A DNA stretch of 52,440 nucleotides from Treponema sp. (GTDB lineage: Bacteria > Spirochaetota > Spirochaetia > Treponematales > Breznakiellaceae). Location: contig JAIRYT010000002.1 in assembly GCA_031267675.1 (NCBI GenBank), positions 1 through 52,440 of the forward strand, written 5' to 3'. Shown here piece by piece: positions 42,996 through 50,829 of this stretch. Below the pieces are notes generated by a model that saw only the letters and a program-made list of their open reading frames with translations, made no database searches and was not told where the DNA came from. Both the position numbers and the translations under genes were made by a program. Positions within the stretch are counted from its first letter, which is position 1. Each line of letters opens with the position of its first letter.

Positions 42996-44294
42996 TCAGG
43001 TTTTTTTCTTTTTTATAATTTCAAACCCGCAGTACGGAACAAGGGCGGCGGGAATTTTTACCGTGCCGTCTGCCTGCTGGAAATTCTCCAGTATGGCGAT
43101 GATCGCCCGGGAAACGGCGACCGCGGTGCCGTTAAGCATGTGGACAAATTTATTTTTGCCGTCCGCGTCTTTATAGCGTACATTAAGCCGGCGCGCCTGA
43201 TAATCGGTACAGTTAGAGGTAGAAGTTACTTCTCCCCATTCGCCGCCGCCGGGCGAAGGCGGATTCGCCCGCCCGGGCATCCACGCTTCCAAATCCCATT
43301 TGCGATAGGCCGGCGCGCCCAGGTCGCCGGTACAGGTATCCACCACCCTAAAGGGAATCTCCAGTCCCGAAAAAATCGCCTCTTCTATGGAACGAAGTTC
43401 CTGATGGAGTGAATCTGATTCTTCGGGCAGACAATACACAAACATTTCCAGCTTGGTAAACTGATGCACGCGGTAAAGGCCTTTTGAAAACTGCCCCGCC
43501 GCGCCCGCTTCGCGCCTAAAACAATGGGAAAGCCCGGCAAGTTTAAGCGGGAGATCTTCGGCCTTAATCACGGTGTCGGAATAGTAGCCGCCAAGGGTAA
43601 TTTCGGCGGTTCCTACAAGACAGCCCTCCTCTCCTTCCAGGGTATATACATTCGATTCATCGCCCCGGGGATTAAAACCTATGCCCTCCAGAATGTCCTC
43701 GCGGGCAATATCGGGAGTAATAAACGGGGTAAAGCCCCTCTGTACCAGAATATCCATCGCGTAGCGGATAAGTCCCAGTTCCAGAAACACGCCTTCGTTT
43801 TTAAGGTAATAAAACTTTGTTCCGGAAACTTTTGTCCCCGCGTCAAAGTCAATAATATCAAGGTCCTGACCAAGTTTTACATGATCGACCGGAATAAAAT
43901 CAAAGCCGGCGGGTTTACCGACGCGTTTTATCTCCAGGTTGTCTTTGTCTTCCTTTCCCTGCGGCGCTTCGGGATGAGCCATATTGGGAATTCGCCGCGC
44001 TTCGGTTTCAAGAAGCCGTTCGACAGCGGCAAGTTCCTCTTCGCTTTTGGCTATCTGTTCCTTTAACTTTTTGCCTTCTTCGACAAGACTGTCGCGTTCC
44101 TCTTTTTCAAGTTTACCCTTCATTGCGCCGGCGTTGACGTTTCGCTTTTGTTGTAAATTTTGCAGAAACGTTGATAATTCGGTACGTTTGGCAAAAAGCG
44201 ACGCGACCGCCGCAGCGTCGGCTTTCATATAGCGGTTCTCTATATTTTTTTGAACCGCCGCCAGATTCTCTACAATAAAACGATAATCAAGCAT
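42996..44294 (-). CDS. serS: seryl-tRNA synthetase
   Basis: The protein has 432 residues, full length. It charges tRNA-Ser. An N-terminal antiparallel coiled coil (about 30-100) is followed by the class II core: motif 2 SHCFRREAGAAGQFSKGLYRVHQF, then YCLPEESD, and motif 3 LNGTAVAVSRAIIAILENFQ. It starts after an extended -10 box (TG-T-TATAAT) that ends 5 nt upstream, without a ribosome-binding site. RlpA is 40 bp downstream and might share the transcript. No T-box is seen. Confidence 0.96.
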   Translation of the reverse strand: MLDYRFIVENLAAVQKNIENRYMKADAAAVASLFAKRTELSTFLQNLQQKRNVNAGAMKGKLEKEERDSLVEEGKKLKEQIAKSEEELAAVERLLETEARRIPNMAHPEAPQGKEDKDNLEIKRVGKPAGFDFIPVDHVKLGQDLDIIDFDAGTKVSGTKFYYLKNEGVFLELGLIRYAMDILVQRGFTPFITPDIAREDILEGIGFNPRGDESNVYTLEGEEGCLVGTAEITLGGYYSDTVIKAEDLPLKLAGLSHCFRREAGAAGQFSKGLYRVHQFTKLEMFVYCLPEESDSLHQELRSIEEAIFSGLEIPFRVVDTCTGDLGAPAYRKWDLEAWMPGRANPPSPGGGEWGEVTSTSNCTDYQARRLNVRYKDADGKNKFVHMLNGTAVAVSRAIIAILENFQQADGTVKIPAALVPYCGFEIIKKKKT

Positions 44295-44299
44295 GCGTC

Positions 44300-44308
44300 A
44301 TTATAACA
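44300..44308 (-). promoter_or_regulatory. extended -10 box of serS
   Basis: TG-T-TATAAT on the minus strand, a perfect extended -10 element, ends 5 nt before the serS ATG. The predicted start point falls on or next to the start codon. Confidence 0.55.
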
Positions 44309-44412
44309 AAAAACGGACGTTCCGGCTAGGGTGCAAAATTCCGGCAGCGCCGCAAAACTACCAACCTGTGACACAGGGAAGAATCCGGCGGTTTAATTTT
44401 TGACCAATTTGA

Positions 44413-44420
44413 TATATACT
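44413..44420 (+). promoter_or_regulatory. -10 box of the thioredoxin-like gene
   Basis: TATATA/TATACT overlap here, with TG at 44410-44411, and the ATG at 44427 follows 6-8 nt later. No ribosome-binding site is present. Confidence 0.4.
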
Positions 44421-44426
44421 AAGTTT

Positions 44427-44786
44427 ATGCAAAAGCTAAGTGAAACTGAATGTACGGCGATTATGCAAAACGGCGACGCGGCAAATTTGACAACGGGAAC
44501 CGCGGCGCTTATTTTAACCCAGAGTTGGTGCGCCCAGTGGAAGGCGATGAAGGCGTATCTTTCGCAGGTCGAGGCCGCCTGTCCCGGCGCGAAAATCTTC
44601 TATGTCGAATACGACATAGAAGAGTGGAAAACACTGGACAACGGCGCGTTTATGGGCTTTAAAGAAAATCATTTTAATAACCGCCAGGTTCCCTATGTAC
44701 GATACTACCGGGACAGCGTCTGTACCGGGGAAAGCAATTATGTTTCGCGTGAAGGATTTATTGCCAAACTTACGGCAGCAATATGA
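44427..44786 (+). CDS. thioredoxin-like protein with a single active-site Cys
   Basis: The protein has 119 residues. The fold is suggested by ALILTQSWCAQWKAMKAYL, where a WCxxW replaces the usual WCxxC, by IFYVEYDIEEW, and by the cis-Pro strand QVPYVRYYRDS. The loss of the second Cys means it could not do normal disulfide exchange but might act as a monothiol or binding module. The start at 44427 is 27 bases inside the longest frame and follows a -10 box. It converges on birA. Function unknown. Confidence 0.75.
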   Translation: MQKLSETECTAIMQNGDAANLTTGTAALILTQSWCAQWKAMKAYLSQVEAACPGAKIFYVEYDIEEWKTLDNGAFMGFKENHFNNRQVPYVRYYRDSVCTGESNYVSREGFIAKLTAAI

Positions 44787-44801
44787 CCCGCAAAACGCTG
44801 C

Positions 44802-45584
44802 CTAATAAACATCCAGCTCGCCGCAGGCAAAGGCGGTAATTTTTCCGTCCACCGCAAGAAGCAGCGAGCCGTCTTTGGCAATCCCCGACAACGTGCCAAA
44901 AATGCGCGCCGGCGCATTGTCGGAAAATCCATATTCCGGCGGAGCGCCCGCGATAAAGCGGACGGCCTCGCCTTTTTTGTAAAGCCGCGCCTCAATCGCG
45001 CTTTGCCAGCTTTCGCCTTCCAGCGTTTCCCGCAGATAAAAAAGAATTTTTTCCAGCAGGGTAACGCGTTCGCGGGAACTGTACTGAACGCCCCCGGCGG
45101 CCAGGAGCGGAATAATACTTACCGCCTTGTCCCGCAGTTCGGGCGAAAATTCATCCGCCCCAAGGTTCACGCCAATACCGATAAACACCGCGCCGCCGGA
45201 AGCCGCGGCAAGTATGCCCGACACCTTGCGCCAGCGATCGTTGTGCCGCAGCAGTATATCATTGGGCCATTTAATGGCGCAACGCAAAACCGGAAAGCAT
45301 GATTCCAGCGCGCGCGCCGCCGCAAGTCCCGCGCGTAAAGCGGGCGCGGCGGGAATCGTTTTTTGCGGGTAGCGCAGCAGTACGGTAAATGTTAAATTCC
45401 CTTTGGGCGACACCCAGACGCGGCCGCTTCGTCCCACACCCTGTGTCTGCGAGCCTGCGACAATCACCGTACCATGAGGCGACCCCGCATCGCAAAGAGA
45501 ACGCGCATCGTCCATGGTGCTGCCGGTAATTTCTTTATACCATACCGGCGCGCCAAAGGGGTTTTTGACATCAAGCCGTTTCAT
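44802..45584 (-). CDS. birA: biotin--[acetyl-CoA-carboxylase] ligase
   Basis: The protein has 260 residues, without the N-terminal DNA-binding domain of the bifunctional type. It activates biotin as biotinyl-AMP and joins it to the carrier Lys. Motifs are TGSTMDDARSL, QTQGVGRSGRVWVSP (biotin-binding loop), IKWPNDIL and KVSGILAAA. The C-terminal SH3-like cap is present. It faces thrH, and both promoters share the same A/T box between the genes (TATAAT, 45595-45590, ends 5 nt before this ATG). Confidence 0.9.
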   Translation of the reverse strand: MKRLDVKNPFGAPVWYKEITGSTMDDARSLCDAGSPHGTVIVAGSQTQGVGRSGRVWVSPKGNLTFTVLLRYPQKTIPAAPALRAGLAAARALESCFPVLRCAIKWPNDILLRHNDRWRKVSGILAAASGGAVFIGIGVNLGADEFSPELRDKAVSIIPLLAAGGVQYSSRERVTLLEKILFYLRETLEGESWQSAIEARLYKKGEAVRFIAGAPPEYGFSDNAPARIFGTLSGIAKDGSLLLAVDGKITAFACGELDVY

Positions 45585-45594
45585 GTGCTATTAT
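45565..45594 (+). promoter_or_regulatory. promoter of thrH-HPS-PHI, overlapping the divergent birA promoter
   Basis: TTGACA (45565-45570), 18 nt, extended TGC-TATTAT (45589-45594), then 6 nt and the thrH ATG at 45601. The birA -10, TATAAT, is read from 45595 to 45590 on the other strand. The two cores occupy the same six bases, so only one polymerase can bind at a time. The -35 lies within birA's coding sequence. Confidence 0.65.
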
Positions 45595-45600
45595 AACCCC

Positions 45601-46209
45601 ATGAAGCTTGTCTGTCTTGATCTTGAAGGGGTTTTGGTTCCCGAAATATGGATTGCGTTTTCAAAAGCCGCCGGAATCCCCGAGCTAAGCCGCACCACAA
45701 GGGACGAACCTGATTACGATCTGCTTATGAAATTCCGGCTGGACATACTTGCAAAAAATAAATTACGGCTTTCCGACATTCAAAAGGTAATCGCCGGTCT
45801 GGAGCCGCTTGAGGGCGCGGCGGAATTTACCGCGCGGCTGCGTAAAAAAACCCAGCTTGTTATTCTTTCCGATACCTTTGAGGAATTTGCAAAACCGCTT
45901 ATGGCAAAACTTGGTTATCCCACCCTGTTCTGCAACAGCCTTAACATTGATCCGGACGGAATCATTTGCGGTTATCATCTGCGCCAAAAAAACGGCAAAA
46001 AAGAAGCGGTCAGGGCGTTTAAGGCGCTCAATATGGATGTTTTTGCCGCGGGCGATTCGTTTAACGATTTGGCGATGATCCGCGAAGCGCAGTCCGGCTG
46101 CCTTTTTTGTCCGCCGCAAAAGATCCGCGGCGATCACCCCGATATTCCCTGCGTAGAAAACCATACCGACATGCTTGCCCGCATTGAACGCTTTTTGGAG
46201 GATACATGA
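45601..46209 (+). CDS. thrH: ThrH-like HAD phosphatase / phosphotransferase
   Basis: The protein has 202 residues. It matches ThrH, a HAD-family enzyme reported to have phosphoserine phosphatase and phosphoserine:homoserine phosphotransferase activity. The N-terminal CLDLEGVLVPEIWI (motif I with Asp7 and Glu9, the ThrH hallmark), VILSDTFEEFAKPLM (motif II), and FAAGDSFNDLAMI (motif IV) are intact. No ribosome-binding site is seen, and the promoter ends 6 nt before the ATG. It overlaps the hexulose-phosphate synthase gene by four bases, an unexpected partner. Confidence 0.86.
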   Translation: MKLVCLDLEGVLVPEIWIAFSKAAGIPELSRTTRDEPDYDLLMKFRLDILAKNKLRLSDIQKVIAGLEPLEGAAEFTARLRKKTQLVILSDTFEEFAKPLMAKLGYPTLFCNSLNIDPDGIICGYHLRQKNGKKEAVRAFKALNMDVFAAGDSFNDLAMIREAQSGCLFCPPQKIRGDHPDIPCVENHTDMLARIERFLEDT

Positions 46210-46847
46210 AGCTGCAAATCGCCATTGATACGGGCGGCGGCAGGGAAGCGCTCGAAATCGTTGACGCCGTCTATGACATTATCGATATTGTAGAAGTGGG
46301 AACGCCGCTCATCCTGCGCGAGGGCCTGGCTCCCGTCGCGTTGATCAAGAAAAAGTATCCGCGGGTAAGCGTGCTGGCCGACACAAAAATTGTCGACGGC
46401 GGCGGCGTTGAATGCGCCGACGCGTGTAATGCCGGCGCGGATATTGTTACGGTCCTTGCCCTTTCCTGCGAGGCAACCATCCGCGCCGTTGTCGCCGCCG
46501 CGCATAAAATGGACCGAAAGGTGCTTGCCGATTTAATCAGCGTGGACGATATACCCCGGCGTTCAAAACTAATGGAAAAATGGGAAGTTGATTACATCGC
46601 GGTGCATACGCCCGTTGACGCCCAACAGGGCGGGCGCACTCCCCTTGGCGATCTAAAGCAGCTTTCCGGGGCGATTTCTTCGCAAAAAGCGGCGGTGGCC
46701 GGCGGCGTAAACGCTTCCAGCGTTAAAGATTACGCGGCGCTGCATCCGGCAATAATAATTGCCGGAGCTTCCCTTGTCAAAGCCCCCGATATCCGCAGGG
46801 CTGTTTTGGAAATGAAATCCCTTATTAACGAGGCCGCAAACCAATGA
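46206..46847 (+). CDS. hxlA: 3-hexulose-6-phosphate synthase (OMP decarboxylase superfamily)
   Basis: The protein has 213 residues. It is a (beta/alpha)8 enzyme of the orotidine-monophosphate decarboxylase suprafamily. The DxKxxD metal motif reads ADTKIVDGG (Asp59, Lys61, Asp64). IVEVGTPLI, GADIVTVLAL, VLADLISVDD and VDYIAVHTPVDAQ match the 3-hexulose-6-phosphate synthases, which join ribulose 5-phosphate and formaldehyde. 3-keto-gulonate-6-phosphate decarboxylase is a close relative, but the adjacent isomerase favours HPS. The start overlaps the thrH stop by 4 bp and the stop overlaps the isomerase start by 4 bp. Confidence 0.85.
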   Translation: MKLQIAIDTGGGREALEIVDAVYDIIDIVEVGTPLILREGLAPVALIKKKYPRVSVLADTKIVDGGGVECADACNAGADIVTVLALSCEATIRAVVAAAHKMDRKVLADLISVDDIPRRSKLMEKWEVDYIAVHTPVDAQQGGRTPLGDLKQLSGAISSQKAAVAGGVNASSVKDYAALHPAIIIAGASLVKAPDIRRAVLEMKSLINEAANQ

Positions 46848-47398
46848 AGATAAAAGATATTGTACCGTCCGTCCTAAAAGAACTTGACGAGGCGCTTTCT
46901 TCGATAGACGAAACCCAGGCCCAAAATCTGGTTAACGCGATTATCGCCGCGGATAAAATTTTTACGGCGGGCGCGGGCCGTTCCCTGTTGATGATTCGCG
47001 GCCTGGCCATGCGGCTTATGCAATTGGGATTTACCTCTTATGTCGCCGGCGAAACCGTTACTCCCGCCATCAGGGCGGATGATTTATTGATCATTGGCTC
47101 AGGATCGGGAGAAACCGGCGCCCTTGCCGTAATGGCGCAAAAGGCAAAAAACACCGGCGCAAAGCTCGCCCTTATTACGATTTATCCCGAGTCAACCATT
47201 GGAAGACTGAGCGATCTTGTCGTGCGGATCAGGGCGGCGACAAGCAAAAACGACAAAGGCGTCAAATCTGTTCAGCCCGGCGCCAATATGTTTGAGCAAA
47301 GCCTGCTGCTTTTTTGCGACGCGCTGGTAATCAAGGCGATGGAGCAATGCGGCATTGAGCAGGGACTTTTGATGAAGAATCACGCCAATCTGGAATAA
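46844..47398 (+). CDS. hxlB: 6-phospho-3-hexuloisomerase (SIS domain)
   Basis: The protein has 184 residues, a single SIS sugar-isomerase domain. It interconverts 3-hexulose 6-phosphate and fructose 6-phosphate. The phosphate-binding IIGSGSGETGAL and FTAGAGRSLLMIRGLAMRL motifs, and the C-terminal PGANMFEQSLLLFCDALV with its catalytic Glu, are as in PHI. Together with the synthase it gives ribulose-monophosphate chemistry in either direction, either fixing formaldehyde or making ribulose 5-phosphate from fructose 6-phosphate. It is the last gene of the three-gene unit and ends 11 bp from the convergent amylase gene. Confidence 0.87.
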   Translation: MKIKDIVPSVLKELDEALSSIDETQAQNLVNAIIAADKIFTAGAGRSLLMIRGLAMRLMQLGFTSYVAGETVTPAIRADDLLIIGSGSGETGALAVMAQKAKNTGAKLALITIYPESTIGRLSDLVVRIRAATSKNDKGVKSVQPGANMFEQSLLLFCDALVIKAMEQCGIEQGLLMKNHANLE

Positions 47399-47409
47399 TT
47401 TGGCAAAAC

Positions 47410-48846
47410 TTACGCTTCAAAAACCACCGGCTCGCCGTCAAAATTAATCAAACTCTCTTTTATGATAATGTCGCGGCCGCCGATGCGGTTCCCGTATACG
47501 CCGTCTTTAACCGGCGTTGTTCCGGCAAATTTTGCCAGAGCGGTATTTACATTAACCGGTTCATGTTTCCCGTGAAAACCAAAAACGCCAATAAGACGGC
47601 GGGTTGTTAACGCCTTTACTTCGCTGTCACTGGCATCCTCGTACTTTTTTAAAATTTCGTTTTCCAAAACACTGTGAAACGCAACCACTATGTTCTTTCC
47701 AACAGGACAGGCATGAAACGAAGAAAAAAGAAGCAGCGGGTCCTTACGCATTAAAACAAGACCGGAAACAAGCGTTTTCATGTCATGGGTGTCTTCCGCC
47801 GTCCAATCAACAGGGTCTTTTTCAAAAAGATCCGGACGGCGGACGGCGCCAATTTCCTGTCCGGCATGTATAAGGCCAAGTCCCTTTTGGAAAAAAGAAA
47901 AAGCGGTCCAATTTCGAAGATCGGTTTTACCGGGAAACACCCCGGCGGCGCGTTCCTGATCATGGTTTTCCAGACAGCGGAGCTTTATATAATTTTCCGG
48001 ATACATCCAGTCCTGCCGGGCGAGCGAATCAATATAGGGCTCAAGCAAAAAACCGTCATCAGTAAAAGAAGCGGCGCACTTTTTAAAATCGTCCAGGACA
48101 TCGTAATCGTAACAAACATTAAAAACCGTATAGAGTTCGCCGTCGCTGTGACAGCCATAGCCGCGCTCGCGAAGCTTCATAATAAAAGACGGCTCTACCG
48201 ATTCGGCAATCCAGATAAACCGGGGGTTAATTTCGTGAACCGCGTCCCAGGCTTCGCCCCAAAAATAAACGGGTACAAGCGCGGCTACGTCGCAGCGAAA
48301 ACCGTCTACTATGCGGGCCCACATTTTTAAGGTTTCTATCTGGTATTCCCACAGACCGCTTTCTTCGTTCTCGTAATCGAGATCCACTACATCGGTCCAA
48401 TCGTCAATTTTACCGCAGAGTCCCCTGTTGTTTTTAATAAACCAGTCAGGATGTTTTATTGCCAAAATTGAATCAGGCGAAGTATGATTAAACACTATAT
48501 CCATGATACAGCCAATTCCCCGGCGGTGCATTTGCTGGACAAGCGAATAAAAATCCTGTTCCTTTCCAAGTTCAGGATTAATTGCGCGGTAATTGGAAAT
48601 CGCGTAAGGACTCCCCAGCGTTCCCTTTCGGTTCTTTACTCCGATGGGATGAATGGGAAGCAGCTGGATATAATCAATTCCCAGGTCTTGAACGCGATCA
48701 AGGTCCTTTTCCAGCGCTTTAAATGTTCCCTCCCGGCTGTAGTTGCGTACATTAACCTGGTACACCGTCCGGTTCCCCAGCGTAAGCGCGGAAAAGGCAA
48801 TTTGTTCCAAAGCGGCTTTTACGCTGAACTTTGATGATTTTCCCAT
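47410..48846 (-). CDS. GH13 alpha-amylase-family glycosidase
   Basis: The protein has 478 residues. It has the four GH13 regions: DIVFNH, GFRCDVA (nucleophile Asp), IWIAESVEPSF (acid/base Glu), and LENHDQE (third Asp). There is no signal peptide, so it acts in the cytoplasm, perhaps on malto-oligosaccharides or glycogen, or as a trehalose- or sucrose-type hydrolase. The N-terminal TVYQVNVRNYSREGTFKALEKDL is typical. AAGGGG is before the ATG. The bond specificity is not visible in the sequence. It converges on the hexuloisomerase. Confidence 0.88.
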   Translation of the reverse strand: MGKSSKFSVKAALEQIAFSALTLGNRTVYQVNVRNYSREGTFKALEKDLDRVQDLGIDYIQLLPIHPIGVKNRKGTLGSPYAISNYRAINPELGKEQDFYSLVQQMHRRGIGCIMDIVFNHTSPDSILAIKHPDWFIKNNRGLCGKIDDWTDVVDLDYENEESGLWEYQIETLKMWARIVDGFRCDVAALVPVYFWGEAWDAVHEINPRFIWIAESVEPSFIMKLRERGYGCHSDGELYTVFNVCYDYDVLDDFKKCAASFTDDGFLLEPYIDSLARQDWMYPENYIKLRCLENHDQERAAGVFPGKTDLRNWTAFSFFQKGLGLIHAGQEIGAVRRPDLFEKDPVDWTAEDTHDMKTLVSGLVLMRKDPLLLFSSFHACPVGKNIVVAFHSVLENEILKKYEDASDSEVKALTTRRLIGVFGFHGKHEPVNVNTALAKFAGTTPVKDGVYGNRIGGRDIIIKESLINFDGEPVVFEA

Positions 48847-48900
48847 AGACAGCCCCTTGTTTTAAGTGTACTACACGGGCAGATTATTCGCCAGCAAATG

Positions 48901-48909
48901 TGCTATATT
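48901..48909 (+). promoter_or_regulatory. extended -10 box of nagA
   Basis: TG-C-TATATT ends 6 nt before the ATG at 48916. No ribosome-binding site is seen in the gap. Confidence 0.45.
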
Positions 48910-48915
48910 TTTACC

Positions 48916-50106
48916 ATGCGTATTCGATGTAACCGGATTTTTAACGAAACAGAAGGAACCTTTACCAGTGGAGAAATTATCGTTCACGGGGAGCGCTTTG
49001 GCGTACAGGCGCATACCGGCGACGAAGTCTATGACTTTCGCGGCTGTTACGCGGTTCCCGGTTTTATCGACATTCACTCCCACGGCGCGTTTGGCGAAGC
49101 GTTTTTTGAGGCTTCGCCACAACGGCTCGCGCAAATGGGTGAATTTCTTGCGTCAACGGGCGTTACCGCGTTTTGTCCGGGCGCCGTTACCGGTACCGAA
49201 GCGGCCCTTGAAAAGGGCGCCGCTTCATTTGCCGCTTCCCCGGCGTTTCGCCGCACGCGGGAATACGCGAATTTTTTGGGCGCGGAAATAATCGGCATTT
49301 ACCAGGAAGGGCCCTTTCTTTCGCCGCAAAAACCAGGGGCGGCCGATCTGGCGACATTTATAAAACCGCAGGCCGCTTTCTTTAACAGGCTGCGCGGCCT
49401 GGCCGCAAAATACGGGGTTTCCATTCCCTTTGTCGTAATCGCCCCCGAACTTGAAGGCGCGTTTGATTTTATCCGCGAAGTGTCGGGCGGCGCCGTCTGT
49501 ACAATGGCGCACACCACTGCGGACTACAATACCGCTCTTGCGGCGATTGAATGCGGCGCGGCGCAAATAACGCATCTTTATAACGCCATGCCGCCTCTGC
49601 TGCACCGCGAGCCGGGAATTATCGGCGCGGCGTTCGATGCAAAAAGCGTTAAGGCCGAGCTTATCGCCGACAGTGTTCACGTGCATCCGGCCATGGTCCG
49701 CGCGGCGTTTTCGCTTTTTGGCGACAGCCGCGTCATCCTTATCAGCGACAGCCTTTTTACCGGAGTAAGCGACGGCGTATACACCACTTCAACGCTTGAA
49801 GTGACCGTTGCAAGCGATCGGTCCGTTCAAAGCGCCCGGATTAAAAGCGGCGCGTTGGCCTGTTCCTGTAAAACACTGGGAGAATGCGTAATAAACGCCG
49901 TTACCCAAATCGGCATTCCCTTTTTTTCGGCGGTTAAATGCGCGACCGTAAATCCCGCGGTACAGGCGGGGGTTTTTCACGAACGGGGCAGCATTGCCGC
50001 GGGCAAACTGGCCGATCTTGTTTTACTGGATGATGATTTTACCATACGCGCCGTATTAGTCCGGGGAAAATGGCGCCCCGGGTTTTTGCCGCCAGCGGCG
50101 AAATAA
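48916..50106 (+). CDS. nagA: N-acetylglucosamine-6-phosphate deacetylase
   Basis: The protein has 396 residues. It deacetylates GlcNAc-6-phosphate in amino-sugar catabolism and cell-wall recycling. The amidohydrolase metal motif PGFIDIHSHGAFG, the metal Glu in YQEGPFLSPQKPGA (usual HLEGPF, with the neighbouring His changed to Tyr-Gln), AHTTADY, ITHLYNAMPPLLHREPG and the catalytic Asp in LISDSL are all present. The 3' end overlaps the convergent Aat-like gene by 51 bp. The longer frame from 48898 is rejected because a promoter box lies in it. No nagB is nearby. Confidence 0.88.
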   Translation: MRIRCNRIFNETEGTFTSGEIIVHGERFGVQAHTGDEVYDFRGCYAVPGFIDIHSHGAFGEAFFEASPQRLAQMGEFLASTGVTAFCPGAVTGTEAALEKGAASFAASPAFRRTREYANFLGAEIIGIYQEGPFLSPQKPGAADLATFIKPQAAFFNRLRGLAAKYGVSIPFVVIAPELEGAFDFIREVSGGAVCTMAHTTADYNTALAAIECGAAQITHLYNAMPPLLHREPGIIGAAFDAKSVKAELIADSVHVHPAMVRAAFSLFGDSRVILISDSLFTGVSDGVYTTSTLEVTVASDRSVQSARIKSGALACSCKTLGECVINAVTQIGIPFFSAVKCATVNPAVQAGVFHERGSIAAGKLADLVLLDDDFTIRAVLVRGKWRPGFLPPAAK

Positions 50107-50829
50107 CGCTACAAATTCCTCCGGATATACATTGCGCGCGCCCAGATCGGTTTTATAGTCCAGCGGCATTCCAAAATCCAAAAAACCAAATCCGTGATCG
50201 TTCAGATACCGCGCCATAAGAATCATTTGCGCGGTGCCGGCGTTGCTTTCTTCCCTAAAGCCGGAATAGCTGGTGTATACATTACCGCAGCGTACGCCGA
50301 ACTCCCCGGCTTTAAGTTCGCCGTTACGGTACGCGGCAAACGAAACAGGCCGTACCGCCAAATTCGGAGTACGCCGCATTTCCGCCATGCTGGAAAGAAG
50401 CGTCGAAGTAAGCCAGCCGTCGCCGTGGGTAAAAAGACATTTTTCTACAATGGTTTCATAATCTTTGTCATAGGCAAGTTCGTAACGCTTTACAATATTT
50501 TGCACGCTTTTTTTGATATGGAGCTCCCTGAACCACAACAGCGAACGCGTCAAATGCAGCTTGGGCAGCAGTATATCGACAAAAACCGGCTTTCCGTCAC
50601 GCTCTTCTCCCGTGTCAATCGTTTCGGACATAACCAGGAATCCGGAGTACATAAGCTCCGCTACAAAATCAAGATTCCAGTCAAGCGAAAGGCAGAATTC
50701 CTCGCTGTAATTCATGCGAAGCATTTCGTCCACAACGGCGTCGCAGTTGTCGCGGCCGTCCATAAAAATCATTCCCGATTCGGTAAAACGCAAAGGATAG
50801 CCGCCGGTCTGTTTGGTTTCGCGCGTCAT
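50056..50829 (-). CDS. Leu/Phe-tRNA--protein transferase-like (Aat family)
   Basis: The protein has 257 residues. The C-terminal half has the pattern of aminoacyl-tRNA-protein transferases: LHIKKSVQNIVKRYELAYD, AYRNGELKAGEFGVRCGNVYTSYSGF, and the end FGFLDFGMPLDYKTDLGARNVYPEEFVALF, which parallels the conserved 'HLxSLGAxxIPRxxFL' of Aat. The N-terminal PLRFTESGMIFMDGR is typical of the spirochaetal members. Aat adds Leu or Phe to proteins for ClpS/ClpP degradation. Activity is not certain since the family has diverged. It starts immediately after the dciA stop and runs 51 bp into nagA at its 3' end. Confidence 0.7.
   Translation of the reverse strand: MTRETKQTGGYPLRFTESGMIFMDGRDNCDAVVDEMLRMNYSEEFCLSLDWNLDFVAELMYSGFLVMSETIDTGEERDGKPVFVDILLPKLHLTRSLLWFRELHIKKSVQNIVKRYELAYDKDYETIVEKCLFTHGDGWLTSTLLSSMAEMRRTPNLAVRPVSFAAYRNGELKAGEFGVRCGNVYTSYSGFREESNAGTAQMILMARYLNDHGFGFLDFGMPLDYKTDLGARNVYPEEFVALFRRWRQKPGAPFSPD

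Noticed and set aside
44295-44426. T-box or other riboswitch upstream of serS
   Set aside because: The serS promoter ends 5 nt before its start, leaving no leader, and no T-box core sequence is seen.
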